Assembly (NCBI RefSeq): GCF_014841615.1 | Contig: NZ_JACYUG010000011.1 | Coordinates: forward strand, 1 to 64,000 | Direction: 5' to 3' | DNA length: 64,000 nucleotides | Source of the DNA: Sphingomonas sp. CFBP 8760 | GTDB taxonomy: Bacteria; Pseudomonadota; Alphaproteobacteria; Sphingomonadales; Sphingomonadaceae | Shown here: positions 19,487-27,975 of the stretch, one piece after another | Layout of the letters: every line of letters begins with the position of its first letter | How positions within the stretch are numbered: the stretch's first letter is position 1 | The notes under the pieces: generated by a model | Database searches by the model: none | What the model was told of the DNA's origin: nothing | The model's input: the letters and a program-made list of their open reading frames with translations, nothing else | Made by a program: the position numbers and the translations under genes

Positions 19487-20649
19487 GCCTGATCCTCCGT
19501 GTCGCCGCGCGCGGCGATGGTGTCGCCGACGACGGCCGCCACGCCCCCCTCTCCGCCCCAGGCGATACCCTGACCGAGGCGGGCGAGGTCGTGCCCGGCC
19601 CGCATCACCAGACGCCGCCCTGTCGGCACTTCCCGGCCTGCGGCGGATGCCAGCTCCAGCAGCTCGACGATGAAAGCTATGCCGCCTTCGTCGCGGATCG
19701 TATCGCTTCCGCGCTCGATGCGCAGGGGCTGACCGCGCCGCTGCGCCCCGTGCTGCTCTCGCCGCCCAATACCCGGCGCCGCGCCACGCTCCATGCCGAA
19801 CGCGGGCTGATCGGCTTCACGGCCGAGGCGAGCCACCAGATCGTCGACATGCGCGAATGCCATATTCTGGCGCCTCCGCTGTTCGCGCTGGTCGCGCCGC
19901 TCCGGGCGCTGTTCCAGCGGCTGGGGCTGAAGCGCCGGGCCGACGTGCATCTGGCACTCGCCGATCAGGGGCCGGACATCCTCGTCACCGGCTTCGCGCC
20001 GCAAGGGCTGGAAGCGGCGGAGGCGCTGACTGGCTTCTGCGAGCGCCACGGCGTCGCGCGCTTCTCGGTCGACGATGGCCTTGGTGCGGAAACCCGGTGG
20101 GAGCCGCAACCGGTGACGATCACCTTGGGCGGCGTACCGGTCGGCTTCCCCCCCGGCGGCTTCCTGCAGGCGACGCGCGAGGGCGAGGATGCGCTGGTCG
20201 CGGCGGTGGTCGAGGCGGTCGCTGGCGCGAAAACGGTGGCGGATCTGTTCGCCGGACTCGGCACCTTCACGTTCGCATTGCCGGGCAAGGTCTATGCCGC
20301 CGAGGGCGCGCGCGACGCGCTGTTCGCGCTGAAGGCGGCCGCGCATATCCGTGGCCGCGCCGTCTTCCCCGAGCATCGCGACCTGTATCGCCGGCCGCTG
20401 ACCACGGTGGAATTGAACCGGTTCGACGCGATCGTGCTCGATCCCCCCCGTGCCGGTGCGCGCGAACAGGCCGCGGCGCTGGCCGCCTGCACGGTCGGGA
20501 CGATCGCCTATGTCTCGTGCAACCCGTCCAGTTTCGCGCGCGACGCGAAGGCGATGGTCGCGGCGGGCTGGCGGATCGACTGGATTCAGCCGGTCGGCCA
20601 GTTCCGCTGGTCGACGCATGTGGAACTGGCGGCGCGCTTCGTCCGCTGA
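19483..20649 (+). CDS. RlmD/TrmA-family 23S rRNA (uracil-5-)methyltransferase
   Basis: 388 residues. The N-terminal cysteines C47, C53, C56 (CRHFPACGGC) and C126 (MRECHIL) match the 4Fe-4S cluster of RlmD/RlmC. The SAM-binding motif DLFAGLGTFTF starts near residue 254, followed by DPPRAG (320-325) and catalytic nucleophile C346 (AYVSCNPSS). It makes 5-methyluridine in RNA, most likely 23S rRNA; position 747 versus 1939 cannot be decided from sequence. The N-terminal TRAM domain of E. coli RlmD is short or missing, as is usual in Alphaproteobacteria. The start at 19483 overlaps the previous stop. Confidence 0.9.
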   Translation: MSLILRVAARGDGVADDGRHAPLSAPGDTLTEAGEVVPGPHHQTPPCRHFPACGGCQLQQLDDESYAAFVADRIASALDAQGLTAPLRPVLLSPPNTRRRATLHAERGLIGFTAEASHQIVDMRECHILAPPLFALVAPLRALFQRLGLKRRADVHLALADQGPDILVTGFAPQGLEAAEALTGFCERHGVARFSVDDGLGAETRWEPQPVTITLGGVPVGFPPGGFLQATREGEDALVAAVVEAVAGAKTVADLFAGLGTFTFALPGKVYAAEGARDALFALKAAAHIRGRAVFPEHRDLYRRPLTTVELNRFDAIVLDPPRAGAREQAAALAACTVGTIAYVSCNPSSFARDAKAMVAAGWRIDWIQPVGQFRWSTHVELAARFVR

Positions 20650-20653
20650 CCGG

Positions 20654-21397
20654 TCAGTCCGGATAGACCGCGCCGGTGAAGAACAGCCCGTCGGGGGGCG
20701 CGTTGAGCCCCAGTCGCGCCCGGTCCCGGGCTGCCAGCGCGGTGGCGACGTCGTCGGGTGTCCACCGCCCCATGCCGACCAGCGCGAGGCAGCCGACCAT
20801 CGAGCGGACCTGATGGTGCAGGAACGATCGCGCCGCCGCGATCACCGCGATCCGCTCGCCCGCGCTGGCCACCTCCAGCCGGTCGAGCGTCCGGACCGGG
20901 CTGTCCGCCTGACAGTGTGCCGACCGGAAGGTGGTGAAATCGTGCCGCCCCACCAGCATCGCCGCCGCCGCCGCCATCGCTTCGGCATCCAGCGGCTGCG
21001 GCACCTGCCAGGCCAGCCCGCGTTCCCAGGTCAACGGCGCCCGCCGGTTGACGATCCGGTATTCATAGGCGCGGCCAAGGCATGAAAAGCGCGCGTGCCA
21101 GTCGTCGGCGACGATGTCGCACGTCAGCACCGCCACCGGCGCCGGCCGCAGCCGGGCGTTGAGTGCCTCCCGCAGGCGGAACGCGTCGATCGGCTTGGCG
21201 ATATCGCAATGCGCCCGCATCGCCAGCCCGTGGACGCCCGCGTCGGTGCGACCGGCGGCATGGACCGCGACCGTCTCGCCCGTGATCGCCAGCACCGCCG
21301 CCTCCAGTGCGCCTTGCACGCTCGGCCCATGCGGCTGGCGCTGCCAACCCATGAAGGGCCGGCCATCATATTCCACCGTCAGCGCGAATCGCGTCAA
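20654..21397 (-). CDS. truA: tRNA pseudouridine(38-40) synthase TruA
   Basis: 247 residues. It forms pseudouridine at positions 38-40 of the tRNA anticodon arm. Catalytic D52 lies in [11 protein letters not shown], and RAYEYRI and [14 protein letters not shown] are conserved. The start is taken as TTG at 21397, giving the typical N-terminus [12 protein letters not shown] and a TTGA overlap with the fmt stop. A GTG at 21400 is the alternative. It is the downstream partner of fmt and convergent with the RNA methyltransferase gene, four bases away. Confidence 0.95.
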   Translation of the reverse strand: MTRFALTVEYDGRPFMGWQRQPHGPSVQGALEAAVLAITGETVAVHAAGRTDAGVHGLAMRAHCDIAKPIDAFRLREALNARLRPAPVAVLTCDIVADDWHARFSCLGRAYEYRIVNRRAPLTWERGLAWQVPQPLDAEAMAAAAAMLVGRHDFTTFRSAHCQADSPVRTLDRLEVASAGERIAVIAAARSFLHHQVRSMVGCLALVGMGRWTPDDVATALAARDRARLGLNAPPDGLFFTGAVYPD

Positions 21398-22302
21398 CAC
21401 GCCGTCCCCGACGGGATCGGGAAGCCGCGCAGCATGTCCTCGGTCGTTGTCACGCCGCGTCCGGCCCGCTGTACCAGCGTCGGCCGGATCGCGCCGTCGC
21501 CGCACGCGATCGTCAGCCCGTCGTCGACCGTCTCGCCGGTGCCATAGAAGGTGAACGGCAGCACATCGGCAGCCAGTATTTTCACCCGCTCCCCCTTCAC
21601 CTCGATCCACGCGCCGGGGGCAGGGTTCATCGCCCGGATCAGCCGCTCGACTGCGATGGCCGGGGCAGCGAAGTCGATCCGCGCCTCCGCCTTGTCGATC
21701 TTGGCGGCGTAGGTCAGCCCTTCCTCCACCTGCGGCACCGGGGGATGACCGGCGAGGTCGCCCAGTACCGTCACCATCAGCCGGGCGCCCATCGCCGCCA
21801 GTTCTGCCGTCAGCTCGCCCGCGGTCTTGCCCGCGACGGGGGTTCGCCCTTCCAGCCTGACCGGCCCGGTATCTAGTCCCGCCTCCATCTGCATGATGCC
21901 GACCCCGGTTTCCGCGTCGCCTGCCATGATCGCCCGCTGCACCGGTGCCGCGCCGCGCCACCGCGGCAACAGCGAGCCGTGGACGTTCAGGCAGCCATGC
22001 ACCGGCGCCGCCAGCACCGCGCGCGGCAAGATCAGCCCATAGGCGGCGACGACCGCGACATCGGCCGCCAGCGCGGCGAACGCCGCCTGCTCGTCCGCGC
22101 CCTTCAGCGATACTGGGGTATGGACGGGGATACCCAGCGCCTCGGCCCGCCGCTGCACGGGGGAGGGGACCAGTTCGCGCCCGCGCCGGCCGCCCGGCCG
22201 GGCCGGCTGGCTATAGGCCGCGACGATCTCGTGCCCGGCCTCGACCAGCGCATCCAATGTCGGCACCGCGAAGTCGGGCGTTCCCATGAAGACGATCCGC
22301 AT
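21394..22302 (-). CDS. fmt: Methionyl-tRNA formyltransferase
   Basis: 302 residues. It formylates initiator Met-tRNA using 10-formyl-tetrahydrofolate. The catalytic segment is [17 protein letters not shown] (N106, H108), and [20 protein letters not shown] is the standard start. The C-terminal OB-like tRNA-binding domain is present. It sits divergently from recR and def, the latter being the deformylase that removes the formyl group again; only recR separates them. It overlaps truA by four bases. Confidence 0.97.
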   Translation of the reverse strand: MRIVFMGTPDFAVPTLDALVEAGHEIVAAYSQPARPGGRRGRELVPSPVQRRAEALGIPVHTPVSLKGADEQAAFAALAADVAVVAAYGLILPRAVLAAPVHGCLNVHGSLLPRWRGAAPVQRAIMAGDAETGVGIMQMEAGLDTGPVRLEGRTPVAGKTAGELTAELAAMGARLMVTVLGDLAGHPPVPQVEEGLTYAAKIDKAEARIDFAAPAIAVERLIRAMNPAPGAWIEVKGERVKILAADVLPFTFYGTGETVDDGLTIACGDGAIRPTLVQRAGRGVTTTEDMLRGFPIPSGTAC

Positions 22303-22358
22303 GGGGGACAGCCTCTCCCCGCTGGCGCGGCCGCGTGCAACCCCCTATCTGTTCCCCG

Positions 22359-22955
22359 ATGGCTTCCTCCGAGATCGATGCGTTGACGCAGGCGCTGGCG
22401 CGGCTGCCGGGCCTTGGGCCGCGCTCCGCGCGCCGTGCGGTGCTGCACCTGCTGAAGAAGCGCGAGGCATCGCTGACGCCGCTGCTCCATGCGCTGGCGC
22501 TGGTCGACGAGCGGCTGGAGACGTGTTCGACCTGTGGCAATGTCGATACCGCCAATCCCTGTTCGATCTGTGCCGATCCCCGTCGCGACGGTCGGGCGCT
22601 GTGCGTGGTGGAAGAGGTCGCCGACCTGTGGGCGCTCGAACGCTCCCGCCTGTTTCCCGGCCGGTTCCATGTGCTGGGCGGCCGGCTGTCGGCGCTGGAG
22701 GGCATTCGGCCGGAGGATCTGACGATCGACGCGCTGGTCGGCCGGATCGGGCAGGGCGGGATCGACGAGGTGGTGCTGGCGATGAACGCGACGCTGGAGG
22801 GGCAGACGACGGCGCATTACCTGGCCGAGCGGATCGAGCGGTTTCCGGTACGGGTCACGCAACTGGCCCACGGCCTGCCCGTGGGCGGCGAACTCGATTA
22901 CCTGGACGAAGGGACGCTGGCACAGGCGTTAAGGGCACGCCGGCCGGTGGCATGA
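22359..22955 (+). CDS. recR: Recombination mediator protein RecR
   Basis: 198 residues, normal length. RecR works with RecO and RecF to load RecA on gapped DNA. It has the N-terminal helix-hairpin-helix ([20 protein letters not shown]), the zinc finger [16 protein letters not shown], and a Toprim domain with CVVEEVADL and ALEGI. The start at 22359 ([11 protein letters not shown]) matches the family. The stop overlaps an ATG that begins the upstream extension of def. Confidence 0.97.
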   Translation: MASSEIDALTQALARLPGLGPRSARRAVLHLLKKREASLTPLLHALALVDERLETCSTCGNVDTANPCSICADPRRDGRALCVVEEVADLWALERSRLFPGRFHVLGGRLSALEGIRPEDLTIDALVGRIGQGGIDEVVLAMNATLEGQTTAHYLAERIERFPVRVTQLAHGLPVGGELDYLDEGTLAQALRARRPVA

Positions 22956-22993
22956 ACTTGACGGCCACCGGTCCCGCGCATAGCGGACCCGGC

Positions 22994-23515
22994 ATGGCCG
23001 TTCTTCCCATCGTAGAAATCCCCGATCCCCGTCTTCGCCTCGTCTCGCGCGCCGTCGATGCTGTCGACGACGAGATCCGCACGCTCGTCGCTGACATGAC
23101 CGAGACGATGTATGCGGCGCACGGCATCGGCCTCGCCGCGATCCAGGTCGGGGTCGATCGCCGCGTCGTCGTGATCGACCTGCAGGAACAGGAAAGCGAG
23201 GACAGCGAACCCGTCCGCAATCCCCGCGCCTATATCAATCCGGAAGTGCTGAGCGAGAGCGAGGAACTGTCGGCCTATAACGAGGGCTGCCTGTCGATTC
23301 CCGAGCAATATGCCGAGGTGAAGCGCCCCGCCCGGTGCCGCGTCCGCTGGCTGGACGAGCAGGGCGAGACGCATGAGGAGGAACTCGACGGCCTCCTCGC
23401 TACCTGCATGCAGCACGAGATCGATCATCTGGACGGTATCCTGTTCATCGATCACGTGTCCAAGCTGAAGCGCGACATGCTGCTCAAGAAGCTGGCCAAG
23501 CAGCGTCGCGGCTGA
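22994..23515 (+). CDS. def: Peptide deformylase
   Basis: 173 residues. It removes the formyl group from nascent proteins. Motif 1 is GIGLAAIQVG, motif 2 is NEGCLSIPEQ with metal ligand C99, and motif 3 is MQHEIDHLDG with H141, catalytic E142 and H145. The start at 22994 (MAVLPIVEIPDPRLR) is the family start. An in-frame ATG at 22952, overlapping the recR stop, would add 14 residues without similarity. Confidence 0.96.
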   Translation: MAVLPIVEIPDPRLRLVSRAVDAVDDEIRTLVADMTETMYAAHGIGLAAIQVGVDRRVVVIDLQEQESEDSEPVRNPRAYINPEVLSESEELSAYNEGCLSIPEQYAEVKRPARCRVRWLDEQGETHEEELDGLLATCMQHEIDHLDGILFIDHVSKLKRDMLLKKLAKQRRG

Positions 23516-23541
23516 GAGAGGGGGCTTGTCCCCTAGATCGC

Positions 23542-23556
23542 GTTCCTGCTACGTTC
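23542..23556 (+). promoter_or_regulatory. Predicted LexA (SOS) box upstream of rmuC
   Basis: GTTC-CTGCTAC-GTTC, an exact match to the alphaproteobacterial LexA operator GTTC-N7-GTTC. It sits 70 bases upstream of the rmuC ATG and 26 bases after the def stop. The same half-site spacing occurs three times ahead of lexA in this window, so the assignment is internally consistent. Confidence 0.75.
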
Positions 23557-23625
23557 CCTCGCACGGCGAATGGTTCCGCCGGATGAGGGACATGCAGGTG
23601 GCGCGGAAAATGTCGGTGGTCGGTC

Positions 23626-25083
23626 ATGGCGCCTGAATTGTTGATCGTCGCGCTGCTGGCGCTCGCGCTGGGATTGCTGATCGGCTGGCTGGTGGCCGGT
23701 CGCCGGGCGGGAACGCTGGCAAGCGATCTGGCGGTGGCCCGTGCCCGCGCCGACGATGCCGATCTGCTCCGCCAGACCCGCGATGCGGTGGAGCGGGAAC
23801 GCAATACCGCGATGCAGGACCTTGCCTCGCTGCGCGCGCGCGCGGCGGAACGCGACGCCGCCTATGACGATGCGGTACGGCAGTTGTTCGAGGCGCGCGA
23901 GGCCATTCAGGACCTCGCCTCGCTGCGCGCGCAAAGCGAGGAGCGGCAGGCCGCCCATGCCGAAACGCTGCGCCAGCTGGCCGATGCGCGCGAGGCGATG
24001 CACGCGCATTTCGATGCGGCTGCCGCGCGGGCGCTGGAAGGCGCGCAGACCCGCTTCCTCGAACGCGCGCATCAGCGTTTCACCGAGGCGGAACTGTCGC
24101 AGGGCCAGCGGCTGGCGGCCTTGCTGCAACCGGTCAACGATCGCCTGCAACGTTATGAGGAAGGCGTCGCGAAGGTCGAGGCGGAACGGCGCGACGCGTT
24201 CGGCGACCTGAAGGGGCAGATCGAGCAGATGCGCCTCGGTCAGGAACGCGTGTCCGGGGAAGCGGCCAAGCTGGTCAACGCGTTGCGCAACGCGCCCAAG
24301 GCACGGGGCCGCTGGGGCGAGCAGCAGTTACGCAACGTGCTGGAAACTTGCGGGCTTGCCGAACATACCGATTTCGCGATGGAGGTCAGCGTATCGGACG
24401 GCGAGGGTGGTCGCCTGCGCCCCGACGCGATCGTCAAGGTGCCCGGCGGCAAGTCGCTCATCATCGATGCCAAGGTATCGCTCAACGCCTATCAGGACGC
24501 GTTCGGCGCGGTGGATGAGGGGGAACGGCAACTGGGGCTGGTCGCCCATGCCCAGTCGATGCGCAACCACGTCAACGGCCTCGGCAACAAGAGCTACTGG
24601 ACGCAGTTCGAGGATACGCCCGAATATGTCATCATGTTCGTGCCGGGCGAACATTTTCTGTCCGCGGCGCTCGAACATGATCCGACTCTGTGGGATTTCG
24701 CGTTCGACAAGCGCGTGCTGCTCGCCACCCCGACCAACCTGATCGCGATCGCGCGCACGGTGTCGGCGGTGTGGCGGCAGGAGAAACTGGCGGCACAGGC
24801 GCGCGAGATCGGGATGCTGGGCAAGGAGCTGTACGGCCGGCTCGCCAAGATGGGTGAGCATGTCGGCAAGCTTGGCCGCAATCTCGAAACCGCGACGACC
24901 GCCTACAACCAGTTCGTCGGCAGTCTCGAAAGCCAGGTGCTGACCACCGCCAAACGGTTTGAAGCACTGAACATCGATACCGCCGGCAAGTCGATCGAAC
25001 CGCTGCCCGCCGTCGAGCAGACGCCGCGTCCGCTGACCAAATTGGCGACGTCAGGTGAACAGGGCGGCATACCGGCGATCTGA
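23626..25083 (+). CDS. rmuC: DNA recombination protein RmuC
   Basis: 485 residues. A membrane helix at residues about 4-24 (ELLIVALLALALGLLIGWLV) is followed by a long coiled coil with near-repeats of ALR/ASLRARAAE type (about 30-200). The conserved RmuC domain follows (GRWGEQQLRNVLETCGL, DAKVSLNAYQDAF, FVPGEHFLSAAL). The family is predicted to have a restriction-endonuclease-like fold and limits inversions at short inverted repeats. The LexA box 70 bases upstream suggests induction by DNA damage. A His-Met leader ATG further upstream is not needed. Confidence 0.94.
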   Translation: MAPELLIVALLALALGLLIGWLVAGRRAGTLASDLAVARARADDADLLRQTRDAVERERNTAMQDLASLRARAAERDAAYDDAVRQLFEAREAIQDLASLRAQSEERQAAHAETLRQLADAREAMHAHFDAAAARALEGAQTRFLERAHQRFTEAELSQGQRLAALLQPVNDRLQRYEEGVAKVEAERRDAFGDLKGQIEQMRLGQERVSGEAAKLVNALRNAPKARGRWGEQQLRNVLETCGLAEHTDFAMEVSVSDGEGGRLRPDAIVKVPGGKSLIIDAKVSLNAYQDAFGAVDEGERQLGLVAHAQSMRNHVNGLGNKSYWTQFEDTPEYVIMFVPGEHFLSAALEHDPTLWDFAFDKRVLLATPTNLIAIARTVSAVWRQEKLAAQAREIGMLGKELYGRLAKMGEHVGKLGRNLETATTAYNQFVGSLESQVLTTAKRFEALNIDTAGKSIEPLPAVEQTPRPLTKLATSGEQGGIPAI

Positions 25084-25095
25084 CCCCCCCCGTCG

Positions 25096-25122
25096 GTACG
25101 GGGAAATCCAGTACGGGGAAAT
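25096..25122. repeat. 12-bp direct repeat between convergent genes
   Basis: GTACGGGGAAAT occurs at 25096-25107 and again at 25111-25122, separated by CCA. It fills the 45-bp gap between the convergent stops of rmuC and the RNA methyltransferase gene. No hairpin or terminator is evident here. The function is unknown. Confidence 0.85.
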
Positions 25123-25128
25123 TGCGGC

Positions 25129-25929
25129 TTACCCCCGCTGCTGAGCCAGCACTTCATAGGCCATCACCGCGGTCGCGACCGCGGCGTTGAGGCTGTCGGC
25201 CTTGCCGAGCATGGGAATCTTCACGAGCAGATCGCAACCGGCGGCATAGCCTTCGGGCATCCCCTGCGCCTCGTTGCCGGTGAGCAGGAAGGTGGGCGCC
25301 TGATAGCGTACGCCGCGATAATCGTGATCGGTGTCGAGGCTGAGGCCGACGAGCTGCCCCGGCCCCGTGCGCAGCCAGGTGAGAAAGCTGGCCCATTCGG
25401 CATGGACGACGGGCACGGTGAACAGCGCTCCCATGCTGGCGCGAACTGCCTCGACCGAGAAGGGGTCGACGCAATCGCCGATCAGGATCAGTCCGCCGGC
25501 CCCTACCGCATCGCCGGTGCGCAGAATCGTGCCTAGATTACCGGGATCGCGCAGCCGCTCCGCGACCAGCCAGATGCCCGAGGTATGGCGATCGAGATCG
25601 TCCAGCGTGGTCGCGAACTCCTCGAACACGCCGACCACCGCCTGCGGATTGTCCTTGCCCGACAGTTTCGACAGGATGTCGGGCGTGGTCTGTACGGCAT
25701 CGCCGCCGGCCCGTTCCACCTCGGCGATCAGCGTGCGGACCAGCGGATGCATCGCGCTGGCGGCGGCGAAGAACAGCAGGACGGGCAGCCGCCCCGCTTC
25801 GCGCGCCTCGGTCAGTATGCGCAGCCCCTCGGCCAGGAAACGGCGCTGTTCGCGACGATGACGCTTGTCGCGCAGATCGCGGACGCTCTTGATGAGCGGG
25901 TTGGAGAAGGCGGTGATCTCGCGCGGCAT
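25129..25929 (-). CDS. TrmH/SpoU-family RNA 2'-O-ribose methyltransferase
   Basis: 266 residues. The N-terminal substrate-binding domain (residues about 1-100) has the SpoU_sub_bind look (NPLIKSVRDLRDKRHRREQRRFLAEG). The C-terminal SPOUT knot carries RDPGNLGTILRTGDAVGAGG, LLTGNEAQGMPEG and KIPMLGKADSLNAAVATAV, which form the SAM-binding trefoil. It methylates ribose in rRNA or tRNA; the exact nucleotide cannot be told. It is the last gene of the minus-strand PTS/ChvIG run, 20 bases after ptsH. Confidence 0.92.
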   Translation of the reverse strand: MPREITAFSNPLIKSVRDLRDKRHRREQRRFLAEGLRILTEAREAGRLPVLLFFAAASAMHPLVRTLIAEVERAGGDAVQTTPDILSKLSGKDNPQAVVGVFEEFATTLDDLDRHTSGIWLVAERLRDPGNLGTILRTGDAVGAGGLILIGDCVDPFSVEAVRASMGALFTVPVVHAEWASFLTWLRTGPGQLVGLSLDTDHDYRGVRYQAPTFLLTGNEAQGMPEGYAAGCDLLVKIPMLGKADSLNAAVATAVMAYEVLAQQRG

Positions 25930-25949
25930 GACGGTGATATCGGCGGACG

Positions 25950-26222
25950 TCAGTCCTCGCCGAACTTGCCCTCGACCAGATCGACCAGCGCGGCCACCGC
26001 CGTTTCCGCGTCGTCGCCATTCGCGGAGATGGTGATGCTGTCGCCCATCGCGGCGCCCAGCATCATCAGTCCCATGATCGACGTGCCCGTCACCGCGCCG
26101 CCTTCATGCTTTTCGACCAGCACCTCGCACGGGAGGCCGGACGCCATGGTGACGAACTTGGCACTGGCGCGTGCATGCAGGCCACGGCGATTGCAGATGG
26201 TGACGGTGCGGCGCACGGTCAT
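25950..26222 (-). CDS. ptsH: HPr phosphocarrier of the regulatory PTS
   Basis: 90 residues. The active-site His is H16 (NRRGLHARASAKF), phosphorylated by enzyme I. The regulatory Ser for HprK is S48 (VTGTSIMGLMML). It overlaps the EIIA gene by four bases (ATGA). With HprK, RapZ and a lone EIIA of the mannose type but no sugar permease nearby, it belongs to the regulatory PTS of Alphaproteobacteria that signals nitrogen or carbon status. Enzyme I (ptsP) is not in this window. Confidence 0.95.
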   Translation of the reverse strand: MTVRRTVTICNRRGLHARASAKFVTMASGLPCEVLVEKHEGGAVTGTSIMGLMMLGAAMGDSITISANGDDAETAVAALVDLVEGKFGED

Positions 26223-26626
26223 GCCGCCGCCTCGCCCAGCACTTCGGACGCGACGGAGATGTACTTGCGCCCCGCCTCACGCGCGGCGGCGACCGCTTCC
26301 ACCACCTTCATCGATTTGCGCGCGGAACCCAGCCGGATCAACATCGGCAGGTTCATGCCCGCGATCACCTCTACCCGGCCGCGCTCCATCAGCGAGATCG
26401 CCAAGTTGGAGGGCGTACCCCCGAACAGGTCGGTCAGCACGATCACGCCGCGGCCCGTATCGACCTCGGCGATGGCGGTGGCGATGTCCAGCCGGCGAGA
26501 CTCCATGTCGTCGTCCGGGCCGATCGCGATCGCCGCCACCCGCTCCTGCGGGCCGACGACGTGGACCATCGCGGTCACGAACTCGTCCGCGAGCCGCCCG
26601 TGCGTCACCAGAACCAGACCGATCAT
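26219..26626 (-). CDS. PTS EIIA component, mannose/fructose type
   Basis: 135 residues, a single EIIA-Man domain. The phosphorylated His is H9 (LVLVTHGRLADEF), and the conserved LTDLFGGTPSNLA loop is present. It receives phosphate from HPr. As there is no EIIB/C/D permease in the operon, it is likely a regulatory endpoint and not part of a sugar transporter. It is between rapZ and ptsH, overlapping ptsH by four bases. Confidence 0.93.
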   Translation of the reverse strand: MIGLVLVTHGRLADEFVTAMVHVVGPQERVAAIAIGPDDDMESRRLDIATAIAEVDTGRGVIVLTDLFGGTPSNLAISLMERGRVEVIAGMNLPMLIRLGSARKSMKVVEAVAAAREAGRKYISVASEVLGEAAA

Positions 26627-26641
26627 AATCGGATGCGCTAC

Positions 26642-27559
26642 CTACCTGCTGGGCGACCGGCGGCACTCCAGCGAGTCCTGCGGTGCTGCCCCCAAATCAC
26701 GATGCCCGACTGTGGGCGAAAATCCCGCATCGCACAAGGAGCGGGCGATCCGTTCTGCGACGTGCACCGAACGATGTCTCCCTCCGGTACAACCGATGGC
26801 GATCGAAACATAGGCCTTTCCCTCGGCGGCGTAGCGCGGAAGCAACAGCGCCAGCAAATCTTCGATACGCGAGACGGCCGGCTCATAGGCGGGGTCGGCG
26901 GCGATATAGGCGGCGACATCGTCGTCCAGTCCCGTGCCGGGTTTGAGCGCCGGCACCCAGTGGGGATTGCGCAGGAAGCGCATGTCGAACACCAGATCGG
27001 CCCCGCGCGGCAGCCCGCGGGCGAATCCGAACGAGGTCACCGACACCACCGTCTCTGCCGCATCGTCACCCGAAAAGGTGACGCGGATTTCCTGCGCCAG
27101 ATCGTGGGTGGACAGGGTGCTGGTGTCGATCCGTCGCGGTGCCGCCTCGCGTAGGGGGGCCAGTAGGTCGCGTTCGCGGGCGATGCCGTCACGCGCCGGC
27201 CGGTCGGGCGCCATGGGGTGTCGCCGCCGCGTCTCGGTATAGCGGCGCTCCAGTTCGGCGTCGGTGCAATCCAGGAACAGCAGTCCGATCGGATCGCGAT
27301 CGTCGCCCTGACCCTGTGCGACGCGTTCGACCACCCGCTGCGGATCGAAATCGCGCGTGCCGGCGCCGAGCCCCAGCGCCAGCCGTGGCCGGCGGCCGTC
27401 CGCACCGATCGGCAACGGCGCGTCGAGCAGCCGGTCGAGCAGCGCGAGCGGGAGGTTGTCGACCGTTTCCCAGCCCAGATCCTCCAGCGTCTTCAACACG
27501 GTGGACTTGCCGGCACCCGACAGGCCGGTGACGATCAGGATGTCCTGTGGTGCGGTCAT
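26642..27559 (-). CDS. rapZ: RNase adapter protein RapZ (UPF0042 nucleotide-binding protein)
   Basis: 305 residues. A P-loop ATPase-like N-terminal domain (VTGLSGAGKST, residues 10-20; DNLPLALLDRLL) is followed by the C-terminal domain with GCTGGRHRSVHVAERIA. In E. coli RapZ guides RNase E to the GlmZ sRNA and senses glucosamine-6-phosphate; in Alphaproteobacteria its partner RNA is not established. ATG 27559 overlaps the hprK stop by four bases. The C-terminal tail after GHRDLG is slightly longer than usual. Confidence 0.94.
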   Translation of the reverse strand: MTAPQDILIVTGLSGAGKSTVLKTLEDLGWETVDNLPLALLDRLLDAPLPIGADGRRPRLALGLGAGTRDFDPQRVVERVAQGQGDDRDPIGLLFLDCTDAELERRYTETRRRHPMAPDRPARDGIARERDLLAPLREAAPRRIDTSTLSTHDLAQEIRVTFSGDDAAETVVSVTSFGFARGLPRGADLVFDMRFLRNPHWVPALKPGTGLDDDVAAYIAADPAYEPAVSRIEDLLALLLPRYAAEGKAYVSIAIGCTGGRHRSVHVAERIARSLCDAGFSPTVGHRDLGAAPQDSLECRRSPSR

Positions 27560-27975
27560 GCCGGCAATCCCTTTCGCAAGGCGAGTTCGACCCTGATCGG
27601 CGTGGAGGCTGAGAACGGCTCCAGCACGATCTCCGCGATCGCGACGCCCTCGACCATGCGGGTGCGCGGATCGGGTAGACGCGGCACGTCGGCACCGAGA
27701 CGCACGATCAGGGCGACTGGGGTCGGCGGGGCGGCGGGCAGATCGACGATGCCGATCCCGCGCACCTCGATCATCCCGGCGATCGTCGCGGGCGCCGAAC
27801 TCCATAGCCGCCCATCTCGCACGGCGACGATCGTGTAGTCGTCGCTGACCAGCATCGCGCCGCGATCGATCAGGCGCAGCGCGAGATCGGATTTTCCGGC
27901 GCCCGACGGCCCCTCGATCATCACAGCGTGCCCGTCGATCGCGACGGTGGAGGCATGGAGCGTGACGGTCGTCAC
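27556..27975 (-). CDS. hprK: HPr kinase/phosphorylase, short alphaproteobacterial form
   Basis: 139 residues, only the C-terminal kinase domain of the Gram-positive HprK. Walker A GPSGAGKSD is at residues 22-30, followed by DLALRLIDRGAMLVSDDY and the signature EVRGIGIVDLP. It phosphorylates HPr on Ser48 or reverses this according to metabolic state. It overlaps chvG upstream and rapZ downstream by four bases each, a tightly coupled string. Confidence 0.94.
   Translation of the reverse strand: MTTVTLHASTVAIDGHAVMIEGPSGAGKSDLALRLIDRGAMLVSDDYTIVAVRDGRLWSSAPATIAGMIEVRGIGIVDLPAAPPTPVALIVRLGADVPRLPDPRTRMVEGVAIAEIVLEPFSASTPIRVELALRKGLPA

Noticed and set aside
18322..20619. 765-codon minus-strand open frame opposite the NAD(P)HX repair and RNA methyltransferase genes
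   Set aside because: Antisense shadow spanning two well supported genes.
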